Shown: positions 25,427-36,206 of the stretch, piece by piece
Numbering within the stretch: the stretch's first letter is position 1
Layout: each line of letters opens with the position of its first letter
Assembly (NCBI GenBank): GCA_964458775.1
Contig: CAYWLQ010000024.1
Span: forward strand, 1 to 42,569
DNA length: 42,569 nucleotides
Source: CAYWLQ01 sp964458775
GTDB lineage: Bacteria > Myxococcota_A > Polyangia > JAAYKL01
Direction of reading: 5' to 3'
The notes under the pieces: generated by a model
Databases searched by the model: none
What the model was told of the DNA's origin: nothing
The model's input: only the letters and a program-made list of their open reading frames with translations
Made by a program: the position numbers and the translations under genes

Positions 25427-28400
25427 TTAGACACTGCGGACCGGCAAACTTTTCTTTATTTCGTTAGCTAACAAAATGACATTTTTGCGCTCTTGCACAA
25501 CCGTGAGATGGCGTCCCGTTATAGGAATTACCTCCAATTTTCCCAAAATGTATGACCGCCATCCGTTGTACTCGTCAATAACGTAGAGCATGTCTTCGTA
25601 GTTTTCATGTCTAGGAGTTTGAAACAACACTGCATCACCCTTGTAGGGTTGCGGCCGGTATTTGTCGTAGGCGCTAGACATCGCAGCATAGATATGAGCA
25701 TACCGTTCGTGGTATATTGCAGCTCTATCTCGTTTTCGTCGCTCAATTGAATGTTTAACATAAGCCAACGGATCATCTACTAACCTTTTTGCTTGTTCAA
25801 TTCGGAGTTCAATTAGAGTTCGCTGACGTATTGCAGGTCCGGACGCATCTATTAATCCAAGCCAAGCTACTTCTTCATTTTGTGATGTTAACTGTTGCGC
25901 GATTTCAAATGCCACAACACCGCCGAATGAATATCCGCTGATAAAATAGGGACCATGAGCTTGAACAGTACGTATAGCCGCTACATGTTCTTTGGCCAGA
26001 TCCTCAATTGTGGAATGCGGTGTTTGGCCTTCCAGCACACCTCTTGTCTCCAGTCCCCACAAGGGAATATCTCCCAATTCCTTTGCCAGTTGATTTAGTT
26101 CCATAACATGCCCGCCGATGCCGGCGGCACAAAATAGCGGCGTGCTGTCGCCTTTTTTTGTCCCCAACAGCACAAGCGGAGTCCATTCCTTCTTTGAATG
26201 AGAAGCAATATCATTGCTACTAACCAGCAGCGAATCGATTTCAGCCGCCATGTCCTGCAATGTAGAGTTTCTCAAAAAATCGGCCAGTTGCAGGCTGACT
26301 TTGTAGCGGCTTCTTATTTTGTCAATTAGCTGGATAGCCAATAATGAATGACCTCCCATTTGAAAAAAGTCATCCCGAATACCTATCCTTGGAGCATGAA
26401 GTACCTCACTCCATATTTGTACAAGACTCTCTTCTGTCTCTGTTCTAGGTTCTATTGTTTCTTTGTCCGCTGTTACAAACACCTCATAGGACAATAACGC
26501 TTTACGATCTATTTTATTATTCGCAGTTAAAGGAAACTCATCCAATCTAACATAGTGCTGAGGAACCATATAATCGGGAAGTTTCTTTCGAAGAATCGTT
26601 TTTATTTCTGCTTCCTCTACAGAAACATCGCCTTCTGATATACAATAGGCTACCAAACGCTCATCTTCATCTGAAAACCTCTTTACTACCACGATTCCTT
26701 GCTTTATTCCGACAACATTACCAATCGCAGTCTCTATCTCTCCCAACTCTATTCTAAACCCTCTGAGCTTTACCTGAAAATCGGTTCGACCCAGACATAC
26801 AAGTTCTCCAATATTGTTCAGTCGTACCAAGTCACCCGTGCGATACATCTTGCTGCCCGGATTAAACGGATTGTCGACAAATCTTTCAGCCGTAAGTTCA
26901 GGACGATTGTGATAACCTCGGGCGAGGCCGTCTCCTCCTATGTATAGTTCCCCCAATACTCCAACCGGTACTTGGTTTAGAGATTCGTCTAATATATATA
27001 CTGTTGTATTGTCGATAGGCTTTCCGATGTATATTGTGTCATCTTCTCGATTGATACGGTAACAGGTTGACCAAACCGTAGTTTCAGTCGGACCGTACAT
27101 GTTCCATAACTCAGACACATACTCCGTCAAGGAAGATGAAAGCTCTTTGGAAAGGGCCTCACCGCCGCAAAGTGCTTTTATGCGTCTCTTCCTAAATTTC
27201 TTTGAGGACAATAGCAACCGCCATGTGGCAGGTGTCGCCTGCATGATTGTAACATCATATTTATCAAGACACTTCTCTATTTCCGCTCCATCCAATGACT
27301 GATCACGAGTAAGCAACACAACGGTTGCCCCGACAGAAAGAGGTAATAACAATTCCAATACTGCTATGTCGAAAGATAGAGTTGTAATAGCCAACACGCG
27401 ATCATCTTCTTTTACGCCGGGTGTTTTTGCCATGCTGTAGATAAAATTTACTACTGAACGATGCTCAAGCTCAATGCCCTTCGGTTTACCAGTGGAACCG
27501 GAAGTGTATATTACATAAGCAAGATCTTTGGAGTTTGTTTTTTCTTGCAGCAAATCATCTTTATCACAAGACTCTATCTGTTCTCTATCTCGATCAAGTT
27601 GAACGGATTGAATATAGGCTGCTCCCAAAATATTTTCGGTCTCGTTATTGGAAATAATAATACGCATTCCCGCATCCTCTGCCATATAACTCAATCGTTC
27701 TTTTGGAAATTCAGGATCCAACGGTACGTAAGCAGCACCGGATTTGAGTACGCCAACTACGGCTACAAGCATGTCTACACTGCGTGGAAGACATATCCCT
27801 ACCAAAGTACCTGCGGCTGCTCCTTGCTTTATAAGATGTCTCGCCAGTTGATTAGCTCTTTCATTGAGCTGTTTGTAGGATACGGAAAGGTCACCAAACA
27901 CAACTGCCGTCTTATCAGGCATCTGCTTCGCTCTCTCCTCAAACATCTGATGAATAAGCTTATCTTGGGGATAATACGCCGCTGTATCATTTACTTTAGC
28001 AAGCACTTCATTGTCTGATTCTGTCAGTATTGAGATGTCTCGAATCAGCAAGTTGTCATTGCTGATAATTATGTCTAATAAGTTTTCGTAAGCGACCATC
28101 CATTTCCTGATTGTGGTCTCTTCGAAAAGGTCGGTTGAGTAGCCTACAGAAAGGTTTAGCTCGTTTTTCTTCATCAACATCCAAATACCGAGATCTGTTT
28201 GTACTCCGGGAACACCGACAAATATGTCACTAGTTTCCAATTTCCTAAAATTGTATTCCAATTCGTTGGAATCCTGGAATGATAGGATATTTTGGTAAAC
28301 AGGAGTATGGCTCATATCTCTTGATACAGATATTTCTCCTAGAATCCTTTCAAAAGGCATATCCTGTCTTGAAAAAGACTCAACACATGTGTCTTTGACA

Positions 28401-31400
28401 GATTGAAGAAACTTCTCAAATGAACACTCTTTGTCAATTTGTGTTCGCAAAACAATTAGATTAGAGAAAAAGCCGATAAGATTTTCAACTTCTGCATGTG
28501 AACGACCGCGCACAGGTGTGCCTACCAGAATATCTCTTTGTCCTGTCAACTTGTGAAGAAGCAATTTGTATGCTGAAAGTAGAACCATAAAAAGAGTCGT
28601 GTTATGTCGTTTTGCCAACAATTCTATTGAAACAATTTTCTCTTTAGATATAGCAAAGTTTATATAATGACCGCGATCATATCTAAAAGTACTCGGCCGA
28701 GGTTTATCTGTAGGCAACTCCAATGCTTCCGTTGAACCCTTGAGTTGTTCTCTCCAATATGCAGCCTGCGATTGAAGCTCCTCTCCTTCAACCCATTTGC
28801 GGTGCCAGGCGGCAAAATCTCCGTAACTTATTGGTAGAGAACTAACCTTAGGAGGTCTGCCTTCACAACGTGCATTATAGTGCTCCTCCAGTTCGCGAAA
28901 AAATAACTCGTTTGACCATCCGTCCCATATCATGTGATGCGGCATAAAGAAGAAAACATGTTCCTCTTTGGACATCCTAATTAGAAAAGAAACGAAAAGA
29001 GGTGCTCTTGCAAAATCAAAGGGTGTCGCTGCTGTTTCTTCCAGCAGCTTCAGCATCTCTTGCTCTCTGCTTGATTCTGATTGGGCAGATAGGTCTTTAA
29101 CTTCTAAATGATATGTTAGAGTTTCCGCTATAACCTGAACAGGTGTGTTTTCTTGAACACCAATTGATGTCCTAAATGTACTGTGACGACGTATTATATC
29201 TTCTAATGCTTCATTGAGGGTTTCAATTTCAAGATTACCTCGTAAGCGGACAGCAGATGCCAAATTATATGCTACACCAACTGCATCAATTTCATTTAAA
29301 AACCACAAACGTTGCTGCATCAAAGATAAAGGAGGCGTGTCCGTTTCTGTATAAATAGGTATTATTGCTGTCTCGTCGGAAACGTCTATTTGTTTCGCAA
29401 GACCCTCGATAGTCGGCGTTTCAAATATTGTCCGAAACGGCAATTTAACCTTGTGCGCGGTTTGGACCTTTGCAAACATCTGCGCTGCCAACAAAGAATG
29501 ACCTCCCATTTGAAAAAAGTCATCCCTAATACCTATCATTGGAGCATGAAGTACCTCACGCCATATTTGTACAAGACTCTCTTCTGTCTCTGTTCTAGGT
29601 TCTATTGTTTCTTTGTCCGCTGTTACAAACACCTCATAGGACAATAACGCTTTACGATCTATTTTATTATTCGCAGTTAAAGGAAACTCATCCAATCTAA
29701 CATAGTGCTGAGGAACCATATAATCGGGAAGTTTCTTTCGAAGAATCGTTTTTATTTCTGCTTCCTCTACAGAAACATCGCCTTCTGATATACAATAGGC
29801 TACCAAACGCTCATCTTCATCTGAAAACCTCTTTACTACCACGATTCCTTGCTTTATTCCGACAACATTACCAATCGCAGTCTCTATCTCTCCCAACTCT
29901 ATTCTAAACCCTCTGAGCTTTACCTGAAAATCGGTTCGACCCAGACATACAAGTTCTCCAATATTGTTCAGTCGTACCAAGTCACCCGTGCGATACATCT
30001 TGCTGCCCGGATTAAACGGATTGTCGATAAATCTTTCAGCCGTAAGTTCAGGACGATTTATGTAGCCCTTTGCAACCCCATCTCCGCCTATGTATAACTC
30101 TCCTACAACTCCCGGAAGAACTTGAGTAAAATTTTCATCCAATATGTACACTTGTGTGTTATCTATCGGCTTCCCGATGGTAATGTTTTCCTGTCCTTTT
30201 TCTAATCGAACACCTGTCGACCAAATTGTCGTTTCCGTCGGGCCGTAAAGGTTCCATACCTCATCTGAACGCAATAATAACTCAGCAGCCAAATCTTTCG
30301 GCAACGGCTCACCTGTTGAGATTACTCGAAGCTTAGTATCGCTATCCCATCCAGCCGCAATTAATAACCTCCATGTCGCAGGTGTTGCTTGCATTAGGGT
30401 TACGTGATTCATTTGTATTTGCTTTAGCAATAAATTCCCGTCAGTAGTTTCTGTCTTTGAGGCTAACACTACCGTTCCGCCTTGTGTTAAAGGTACATGT
30501 AGTTCTGCCGCCGCCACATCAAAAGAAAGAGTTGTTACTGCAAATACAACATCATCATGTGTTACCCCAGGCTTCTTTGAAATACTCGACACCAAATTGA
30601 CTAGGGCCCTATGCGAAACCTCAACACCCTTTGGCTTTCCCGTAGAACCTGATGTGTAAATAATGTAAACTGTAGAATCAGGTGATATTTGAGGCGCACT
30701 ATACTCCGCAACGTTTGCATAAGATATATCTTCAACAAAAATGCCGTCTACTCCCAATTCTTTAATTCTATTTTCGAAGACGTGTTCAGTAATAACTGTA
30801 TCAACTTGTGCGTCCTCCAGCATGTAAGCAATTCGCGACAAGGGTAAGTCAGGATCGATGGGAACATAAGCAGCACCTGTTTTCAATATACCGTATAATG
30901 CTGCCAACATATTGGGTGTTCTGTCTACCATGAGACCGACAGGTTTTCCTGAGACATCCCTTTTATGTATTATCTGCGCTATAGAATTCGCTCTGCTGTC
31001 AAGTTCTGCATATGATAGTCGTTTATCACCAAACACAACAGCCGTCTTGTCAGGTGTCTGCTTCGCTCTCTCTTCAAACATCTGATGAATAAGCTTATCC
31101 TTGGGATAGGAGGCCGCTGTATCATTGATAATGGACAAGGCAAGCAGATCTTCTTCTGTGAGCAAATCTATTTCTGCAACTGAACAGGACGTTTTCTCAA
31201 CTATTGCAGACAGCGCCTGTTCATAAGTCTTTAGGTATTTGAAAACTGTCTCTTGTTTAAATATATTTTTATTGTATTGACATATAAATGTTAAGTTGCC
31301 GTTGTCTTCTCTAGCATGAATGTACAAATCAAAGGTCTCAAATGCTCTTGGGTTGGTTGTATAATCAACAGAAACGTTATCAAATGTCAGCGCTCCTTTT

Positions 31401-34400
31401 TGAAAAGCAGTACTGTTCGTGAGAACAACTGAGACCAGCGGTGCCTGAGAAGCATTGCGATCTACTTTTATGTGCTGAAGGATCTGTCCATATGTACATT
31501 GATAGTTTTCATAGGCGTTGAGCAATACGTTGTTTGTATCTAATACATGGCTGTCAAGATTTGAGGAGGTATTTATCTTTGTCCTAACAGGTAAAAAACT
31601 AACGCAATGCCCTACAAGGTCCGGCTCGCTAACCATAGGTTGTCCGGCAATAGGAATACCTATAACAAGATCATCTTGTTTTGAAAGCTTGTGCAATACA
31701 AGGCTTAAAGCGCTTAGGAGCAAAGAAAAAAAACTTCGATTTTCTTTAATGCTTTTTGCTTTTAAGGAACGATAAATATCTGAAGCTATTGTTTGTTTAA
31801 TTTCAGCGGAATCGTAGGTTCTGTATGCCGGCCTTGGAAAATCCGTCGGCAAATCCAAACTGGGAACACTTTTGCTAAACGTACGTTTCCAATATTCCAG
31901 TGCTCGGTTTGCATCGTCTGTTTTTTCTCGAGTTCTTTCTTCAACGGCATATTCAAAAAAAGATTTAGAAATCGGTAGACTGTATGTTTTTCGCTCCTGC
32001 TTAATCTCTGTATACAGTATGCATAATTCCTTGACCAACACATCGATAGACCATCCATCACAAATAATATGATGAAGAGTAATCAAGCAGGTTGCTTTTC
32101 CGTCTTCATACTGAACAACAAGAAATCTAACCAGAGGTCCGTTTTCGAGATCAAAAGGTTGCTTAGAATCCTTGTCAATAATTTCAAGTAAAAGGTTTTC
32201 CCTATTCTCGTTTGTAACGGCTTTTACTGTTGTTAAAGCGGGTTCGCTGTTTTTGTTAACTGTTATATCTTTTCCATTTGCAGAGAATGACGTGCGCAAT
32301 GCATTGTGTCGCATGAGCAGAACAGCCGCTGCTTTCTTAAAAACTGCTAAATCAAAGTCTTTCTCTACTGATAGAGAAATAGACAAATTATAAGCACAGG
32401 ATGCTTCGTCGCTTACCTGGCAGGATAGCCAAATTTCGCGTTGAGCTTCAGTGGCGGGAGCAGTTATTATTTTACCTTCAGATTCGGCTGTATAATTGTA
32501 GACATCCGCGTTATCAAGACTTTTGATTGAAGAAGAGTCCGGCACCGCTGAAGACAAAGCCTTTACAGAATCTATATGTTGTGCCAGTTGATTTATGTTC
32601 TTTAAATCCTGCATTACTTGGCGAAAAGAGACTCTCACTCCAAATTTTTTGTATATCTGAGATGCCAATTGGGTCAGCAATAGCGATTCGAAACCCATTT
32701 CGAGAAACGACATCTCATAAGATATCTCGGCGGACTGTTTTCCTGAAAGTTCTAACACCAGTTGATGCAAAACATCAGGTGTTGCTTTATTAAGCTGTAT
32801 AGGAGCAATTTGGTTTGAAGAGACAGATGATTCGTTTTGCAGTGTAGAATTGGATTCTAGAGCATCGGATACTTCGGCTTGGAGATATCTAGGAGGGTCC
32901 ACCCAGTGCCGTTTCCTATCAAAACAATAGGTAGGCAGAGGTATTGTTTTGCGGCTTTCTTTTTTCCAAAAAGCGTCAGCATCAACTTCAACACCGTGAG
33001 TCCAAAGCGATCCTACTGCACGGAGTATTCGCTTTTGTTCATGTTCTGCTGTTTCATTTCCCAAAGAAGCAACAATATGTCTTTCTGCTGATGTGCCGTC
33101 TTGGCTCTTTGCCAAAGAACTTAGGGCTACACCTGCTCCTACTTCTAAAAGTACACAATTATCCATATCCCAGAGAGTTTTTAGAGCTGCAGAAAATCTA
33201 ACAGGAGATCGCAACTGTCCTGCCCAGAAAGACGGGTCGGTTGCCTGCTCATTGGAAAGCAGCCCTCCTGCTGCGGGTGAGATAATGGGGATTCTAGGCG
33301 GCGAAAAATTTAGTTTTTTCAACACGGCTTCAAACGGTTCAATAACTTGATCCAGGGCAGGAGAATGCACTGCAATGTTTATGTTTAGTGATTTTGTCGG
33401 AATATTTGCGGTTTTTAATTGCTTAACCAGTTCATCAACTTCATCTTTCAACCCTGAGACAAGAGTTATTTCCGGTGCGTTCTCAGCTGCAATACAAAGA
33501 GAACCATGAAGATAAGGAGCAATAACTTTTGGCTCAGCGAACACAGTAATTGCACTACCTGAACCGGCCGCGCTGTGCATCAATTTGCCTCTATGCCAAA
33601 CCGCTTCTATGGCGTGCTCTAAAGACAATACGCCGGAAACACATGCTGCAACCCACTCTCCTAAGCTGTGCCCTATAAGTATTTTTGGTGTAATCCCCCA
33701 GCTCATCCAAAGCTGAGCAAGAGCGTAATCAAAACTAAAGATAGCTAATTGAGCAATGCCGTTATGTGTCATCAGCTCGCTAAAACGCTCAGGTAGTATA
33801 GTTTTGGAAAACAGAACAGAAATGTCATTACCTGTTAAAAATAACGCTTTTGAGCAACATTGTTTTAGTGCTTGCCCAAAGACCGGCTCAGCTTGCGATA
33901 ACTGATCTCCTATGCCGAGATATAATGAACCCTGGCCCGGAAACTGAAATGCAACTGTCGCACGACTATCTAGAAATTCGCCTATTCCTTGAAAACGTTG
34001 ATTTGTTGCCTTCCAGGCTTGTTCAACAGAAACACTTGTGTTTTCGCAAACCGCAAAGCGTCTTCTAGAAAAAGCACGGCGTGTCTTGTGAAGGGTATAG
34101 GCCGCATCCGCAACAGATTCCAATTGACCGTTTTCGCATATCTCGCTTAGAGCCTGAGTTGCCATGTTTAGAGAGTTTTCGGTTTTAGCAGACAGCAATA
34201 ACAACTGATACTTGCGAGAGGGTTCACTCGAAGCGGGCAAGGGCGCTTCTTCGACAATTACATGAGCGTTGGTTCCTCCCACTCCAAAAGAACTTACTCC
34301 GGCAATGCGGGGCTTTTTTCCTCTTGGCCAGTCTGTCAGTTTATCAACCACATAAAAAGGCGTGTTTTCAATATTTAAATTCGGATTAGGTTTCTTAAAA

Positions 34401-35563
34401 TGAAGAACCGGAGGTAGCTTTTCATGTTGCAAAGACAATACGGTTTTTATCAACCCTGCAACCCCTGCAGCGGCATCCAAATGACCTATATTGCTTTTAA
34501 CCGAGCCGATACCGCAGAATTGTTTTTTACCTCCACAGTCACCGAAAGCCTGAGTGAGAGCTGCAAGTTCTATAGGGTCACCAAGTGGTGTGGCAGTACC
34601 GTGTGCTTCAATGTAAGAAATATCTAGAGGGTCGATATCTGCCAATTTTTGAGCAACAAGAATGGCCTCTGATTGACCGTTAACACTTGGAGCTGCAAAG
34701 CCGACCTTGTCGGCACCGTCATTATTCATTGCAGTACCCCTAATTACAGCTAGAATAGGATCTCTGTCCTCCAATGCCTCGTCAAGCCTTTTAAGAACAA
34801 CTGCGCCGCCGCCGCTTCCAAACACGGTTCCGCTAGAATCTATGTCAAAAGGACAACAATGACCATCCTTAGAGAGAATAGCACCTTCCTGATAAAAATA
34901 TCCGGTGTACTGCGGAACAGAAATAGTAATACCGCCGGCAATACAAATATCTGACTCATATTGAAGCAAACTCTGCACTGCCATCACTACAGCGACAAGA
35001 GAAGTTGAACAACCGGTCTGAACATTGACCGCCGGACCTTTGAGGTTAAGCTTGTAAGCAGTCCGTGTAGCAAGAAATGCACTAGAATTGTTAATCATCG
35101 TGTTAAAATCTTCGTCATTACGAGTTCTTACATAGTTTTCGAGATCTTGACGCGTTGCTAATAAATTGTGCAACAGATAATTACTGTTTAAACATCCGGC
35201 GAATACTCCTATTGCACCTTGGTATTTTAAGTTTGCGTATCCGGCCTGTTCCAATGCTTCCCACGCAATTTCCAACCAGATTCGCTGCTGAGGATCAGCC
35301 AGAGACGCCTCACGAGGAAGATAGCCGAAAAACCCGGCATCAAACAATTCAATTCCGTCAAGAATGCCTCTGGCTCGAACATAATTAGATTTCTCAAGTG
35401 CTGAGGGATCGAATTCGTGCGGTAAAAGTTCTTCCTTAGTAAAATGGTGTAACGTTTCTTTCCCTTCATAAAGGGCTTTCCAAAGGTCTTTTACAGATTT
35501 TGCCTGCGGAAAACGTCCTGACATTCCTATTATGGCAATTTTGTTTACATCTTGTTCTGTCAC
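25427..35563 (-). CDS. Hybrid PKS-NRPS megasynthase: KS-AT-ACP-C-A-PCP-C-A-PCP-TE
   Basis: A 3378-residue type I megasynthase, starting at GTG 35563. Domains by motif: KS about 6-430 with Cys185 and the two His motifs EAHGTATPLGDP and KSNIGHLDAAAG; AT about 545-860 with GHSLGEW (Ser633) and IAVHSP, closest to malonyl-type; ACP with MGFESLLL (Ser960); C1 HHIICDG (His1164-1165, Asp1169); A1 core YTSGSTGKPKG from Tyr1636; PCP1 GGHSLL (Ser2023); C2 HHMIWDG (His2209-2210, Asp2214); A2 core from Tyr2686; PCP2 Ser3073; TE GYSFGG (Ser3212) and His3352. No KR, DH, ER, MT, epimerase or oxidase domain is seen. By eye the A2 pocket reads DILQLGMVWK, close to the glycine code; A1 reads DVAQITLIWK, unresolved. 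There is no loading module, so an outside acyl donor is needed; the FT-NRPS at 36207 fits. All active-site residues I can see are intact. Confidence 0.96.
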   Translation of the reverse strand: MTEQDVNKIAIIGMSGRFPQAKSVKDLWKALYEGKETLHHFTKEELLPHEFDPSALEKSNYVRARGILDGIELFDAGFFGYLPREASLADPQQRIWLEIAWEALEQAGYANLKYQGAIGVFAGCLNSNYLLHNLLATRQDLENYVRTRNDEDFNTMINNSSAFLATRTAYKLNLKGPAVNVQTGCSTSLVAVVMAVQSLLQYESDICIAGGITISVPQYTGYFYQEGAILSKDGHCCPFDIDSSGTVFGSGGGAVVLKRLDEALEDRDPILAVIRGTAMNNDGADKVGFAAPSVNGQSEAILVAQKLADIDPLDISYIEAHGTATPLGDPIELAALTQAFGDCGGKKQFCGIGSVKSNIGHLDAAAGVAGLIKTVLSLQHEKLPPVLHFKKPNPNLNIENTPFYVVDKLTDWPRGKKPRIAGVSSFGVGGTNAHVIVEEAPLPASSEPSRKYQLLLLSAKTENSLNMATQALSEICENGQLESVADAAYTLHKTRRAFSRRRFAVCENTSVSVEQAWKATNQRFQGIGEFLDSRATVAFQFPGQGSLYLGIGDQLSQAEPVFGQALKQCCSKALFLTGNDISVLFSKTILPERFSELMTHNGIAQLAIFSFDYALAQLWMSWGITPKILIGHSLGEWVAACVSGVLSLEHAIEAVWHRGKLMHSAAGSGSAITVFAEPKVIAPYLHGSLCIAAENAPEITLVSGLKDEVDELVKQLKTANIPTKSLNINIAVHSPALDQVIEPFEAVLKKLNFSPPRIPIISPAAGGLLSNEQATDPSFWAGQLRSPVRFSAALKTLWDMDNCVLLEVGAGVALSSLAKSQDGTSAERHIVASLGNETAEHEQKRILRAVGSLWTHGVEVDADAFWKKESRKTIPLPTYCFDRKRHWVDPPRYLQAEVSDALESNSTLQNESSVSSNQIAPIQLNKATPDVLHQLVLELSGKQSAEISYEMSFLEMGFESLLLTQLASQIYKKFGVRVSFRQVMQDLKNINQLAQHIDSVKALSSAVPDSSSIKSLDNADVYNYTAESEGKIITAPATEAQREIWLSCQVSDEASCAYNLSISLSVEKDFDLAVFKKAAAVLLMRHNALRTSFSANGKDITVNKNSEPALTTVKAVTNENRENLLLEIIDKDSKQPFDLENGPLVRFLVVQYEDGKATCLITLHHIICDGWSIDVLVKELCILYTEIKQERKTYSLPISKSFFEYAVEERTREKTDDANRALEYWKRTFSKSVPSLDLPTDFPRPAYRTYDSAEIKQTIASDIYRSLKAKSIKENRSFFSLLLSALSLVLHKLSKQDDLVIGIPIAGQPMVSEPDLVGHCVSFLPVRTKINTSSNLDSHVLDTNNVLLNAYENYQCTYGQILQHIKVDRNASQAPLVSVVLTNSTAFQKGALTFDNVSVDYTTNPRAFETFDLYIHAREDNGNLTFICQYNKNIFKQETVFKYLKTYEQALSAIVEKTSCSVAEIDLLTEEDLLALSIINDTAASYPKDKLIHQMFEERAKQTPDKTAVVFGDKRLSYAELDSRANSIAQIIHKRDVSGKPVGLMVDRTPNMLAALYGILKTGAAYVPIDPDLPLSRIAYMLEDAQVDTVITEHVFENRIKELGVDGIFVEDISYANVAEYSAPQISPDSTVYIIYTSGSTGKPKGVEVSHRALVNLVSSISKKPGVTHDDVVFAVTTLSFDVAAAELHVPLTQGGTVVLASKTETTDGNLLLKQIQMNHVTLMQATPATWRLLIAAGWDSDTKLRVISTGEPLPKDLAAELLLRSDEVWNLYGPTETTIWSTGVRLEKGQENITIGKPIDNTQVYILDENFTQVLPGVVGELYIGGDGVAKGYINRPELTAERFIDNPFNPGSKMYRTGDLVRLNNIGELVCLGRTDFQVKLRGFRIELGEIETAIGNVVGIKQGIVVVKRFSDEDERLVAYCISEGDVSVEEAEIKTILRKKLPDYMVPQHYVRLDEFPLTANNKIDRKALLSYEVFVTADKETIEPRTETEESLVQIWREVLHAPMIGIRDDFFQMGGHSLLAAQMFAKVQTAHKVKLPFRTIFETPTIEGLAKQIDVSDETAIIPIYTETDTPPLSLMQQRLWFLNEIDAVGVAYNLASAVRLRGNLEIETLNEALEDIIRRHSTFRTSIGVQENTPVQVIAETLTYHLEVKDLSAQSESSREQEMLKLLEETAATPFDFARAPLFVSFLIRMSKEEHVFFFMPHHMIWDGWSNELFFRELEEHYNARCEGRPPKVSSLPISYGDFAAWHRKWVEGEELQSQAAYWREQLKGSTEALELPTDKPRPSTFRYDRGHYINFAISKEKIVSIELLAKRHNTTLFMVLLSAYKLLLHKLTGQRDILVGTPVRGRSHAEVENLIGFFSNLIVLRTQIDKECSFEKFLQSVKDTCVESFSRQDMPFERILGEISVSRDMSHTPVYQNILSFQDSNELEYNFRKLETSDIFVGVPGVQTDLGIWMLMKKNELNLSVGYSTDLFEETTIRKWMVAYENLLDIIISNDNLLIRDISILTESDNEVLAKVNDTAAYYPQDKLIHQMFEERAKQMPDKTAVVFGDLSVSYKQLNERANQLARHLIKQGAAAGTLVGICLPRSVDMLVAVVGVLKSGAAYVPLDPEFPKERLSYMAEDAGMRIIISNNETENILGAAYIQSVQLDRDREQIESCDKDDLLQEKTNSKDLAYVIYTSGSTGKPKGIELEHRSVVNFIYSMAKTPGVKEDDRVLAITTLSFDIAVLELLLPLSVGATVVLLTRDQSLDGAEIEKCLDKYDVTIMQATPATWRLLLSSKKFRKRRIKALCGGEALSKELSSSLTEYVSELWNMYGPTETTVWSTCYRINREDDTIYIGKPIDNTTVYILDESLNQVPVGVLGELYIGGDGLARGYHNRPELTAERFVDNPFNPGSKMYRTGDLVRLNNIGELVCLGRTDFQVKLRGFRIELGEIETAIGNVVGIKQGIVVVKRFSDEDERLVAYCISEGDVSVEEAEIKTILRKKLPDYMVPQHYVRLDEFPLTANNKIDRKALLSYEVFVTADKETIEPRTETEESLVQIWSEVLHAPRIGIRDDFFQMGGHSLLAIQLIDKIRSRYKVSLQLADFLRNSTLQDMAAEIDSLLVSSNDIASHSKKEWTPLVLLGTKKGDSTPLFCAAGIGGHVMELNQLAKELGDIPLWGLETRGVLEGQTPHSTIEDLAKEHVAAIRTVQAHGPYFISGYSFGGVVAFEIAQQLTSQNEEVAWLGLIDASGPAIRQRTLIELRIEQAKRLVDDPLAYVKHSIERRKRDRAAIYHERYAHIYAAMSSAYDKYRPQPYKGDAVLFQTPRHENYEDMLYVIDEYNGWRSYILGKLEVIPITGRHLTVVQERKNVILLANEIKKSLPVRSV
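26346..26908 (-). repeat. 563-bp internal duplication, copy in A2/PCP2
   Basis: Nearly identical to 29496-30058 (offset 3150 bp = 1050 codons), with four mismatches counted by eye. It encodes the end of the A domain from RPELTAERF to the PCP active Ser. Sequence identity stops sharply at both ends. Confidence 0.93.
29496..30058 (-). repeat. 563-bp internal duplication, copy in A1/PCP1
   Basis: Partner of the block at 26346-26908. Flanking parts of the two modules are clearly diverged, so this block was copied or gene-converted after the modules had separated. Confidence 0.93.
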
Positions 35564-36206
35564 GGCATCATATCCTATTTTAACGGCCAGATTTTATTTA
35601 GTACAAATAAGCATATCATTCAGAATCTGTTAAATTGCCTATATTTATTATGGTGATTATATATAAACAAGTAACAAATCCGCATTAGTAAGTCATAGTT
35701 GCAACTTTTCTTTTGACAAGTCAATATTTACAATATTTGTGTAAACAAAGAGAATATGACTTTAACAAAATAACATGATAAAAGAATCAACAGGTTGAGG
35801 AAGAAGAAGGATGAAACGAGGTTTCTTTTTTTAGCATTATTGCCGTGAAAAACCAAAGAAACCCTATGTGAATTTTTGAAGTAATCAGTAATGCGTTGTG
35901 CAGGGCAGAAGAAATTTAACAATCAATAAATAGTAATAAAATGAGTATTTGCACCGCTTTAGGATAAGTGATAAAAAACGACTTGTGTATATCATGTGGT
36001 TCATACCCAAAAATGCTGCGCGCCAGGAATGGCATGAATGGACTCATATGAAAAGAATGGTGTTTTCAGGCCATATGATTTTGCTGGTACAATTGCCAGT
36101 ACATAAATGGTGAAGCTTCTGAAGAGAATAATCAAAGTGTTTCTGAGATGATGAGTGGAGGCCAGGAAATACCAACATCTGTTAACGAATTTTATTGGAG
36201 TTTTCA
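35564..36206. promoter_or_regulatory. Divergent control region between the two megasynthase genes
   Basis: About 640 bp of AT-rich sequence separates the divergent megasynthase genes. On the minus strand a TATAAT lies within a TATATATAAT run near 35660, but without a good -35 at the right spacing. A TTGACA at 35714-35719 (plus strand) lacks a clear -10. Two CATATG palindromes lie 33 bp apart near 36045-36085. Short ORFs here have no family resemblance. Promoters for both genes must lie here, but I cannot place them with confidence. Confidence 0.4.

Noticed and set aside
25173..25467. Two overlapping plus-strand ORFs after the megasynthase gene
   Set aside because: They are reverse-strand readings of the tnpA remnant and terminal-repeat sequence.
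26699..30097. Two identical plus-strand ORFs within the megasynthase
   Set aside because: They are antisense readings of the duplicated A-domain block, not a separate repeat gene.
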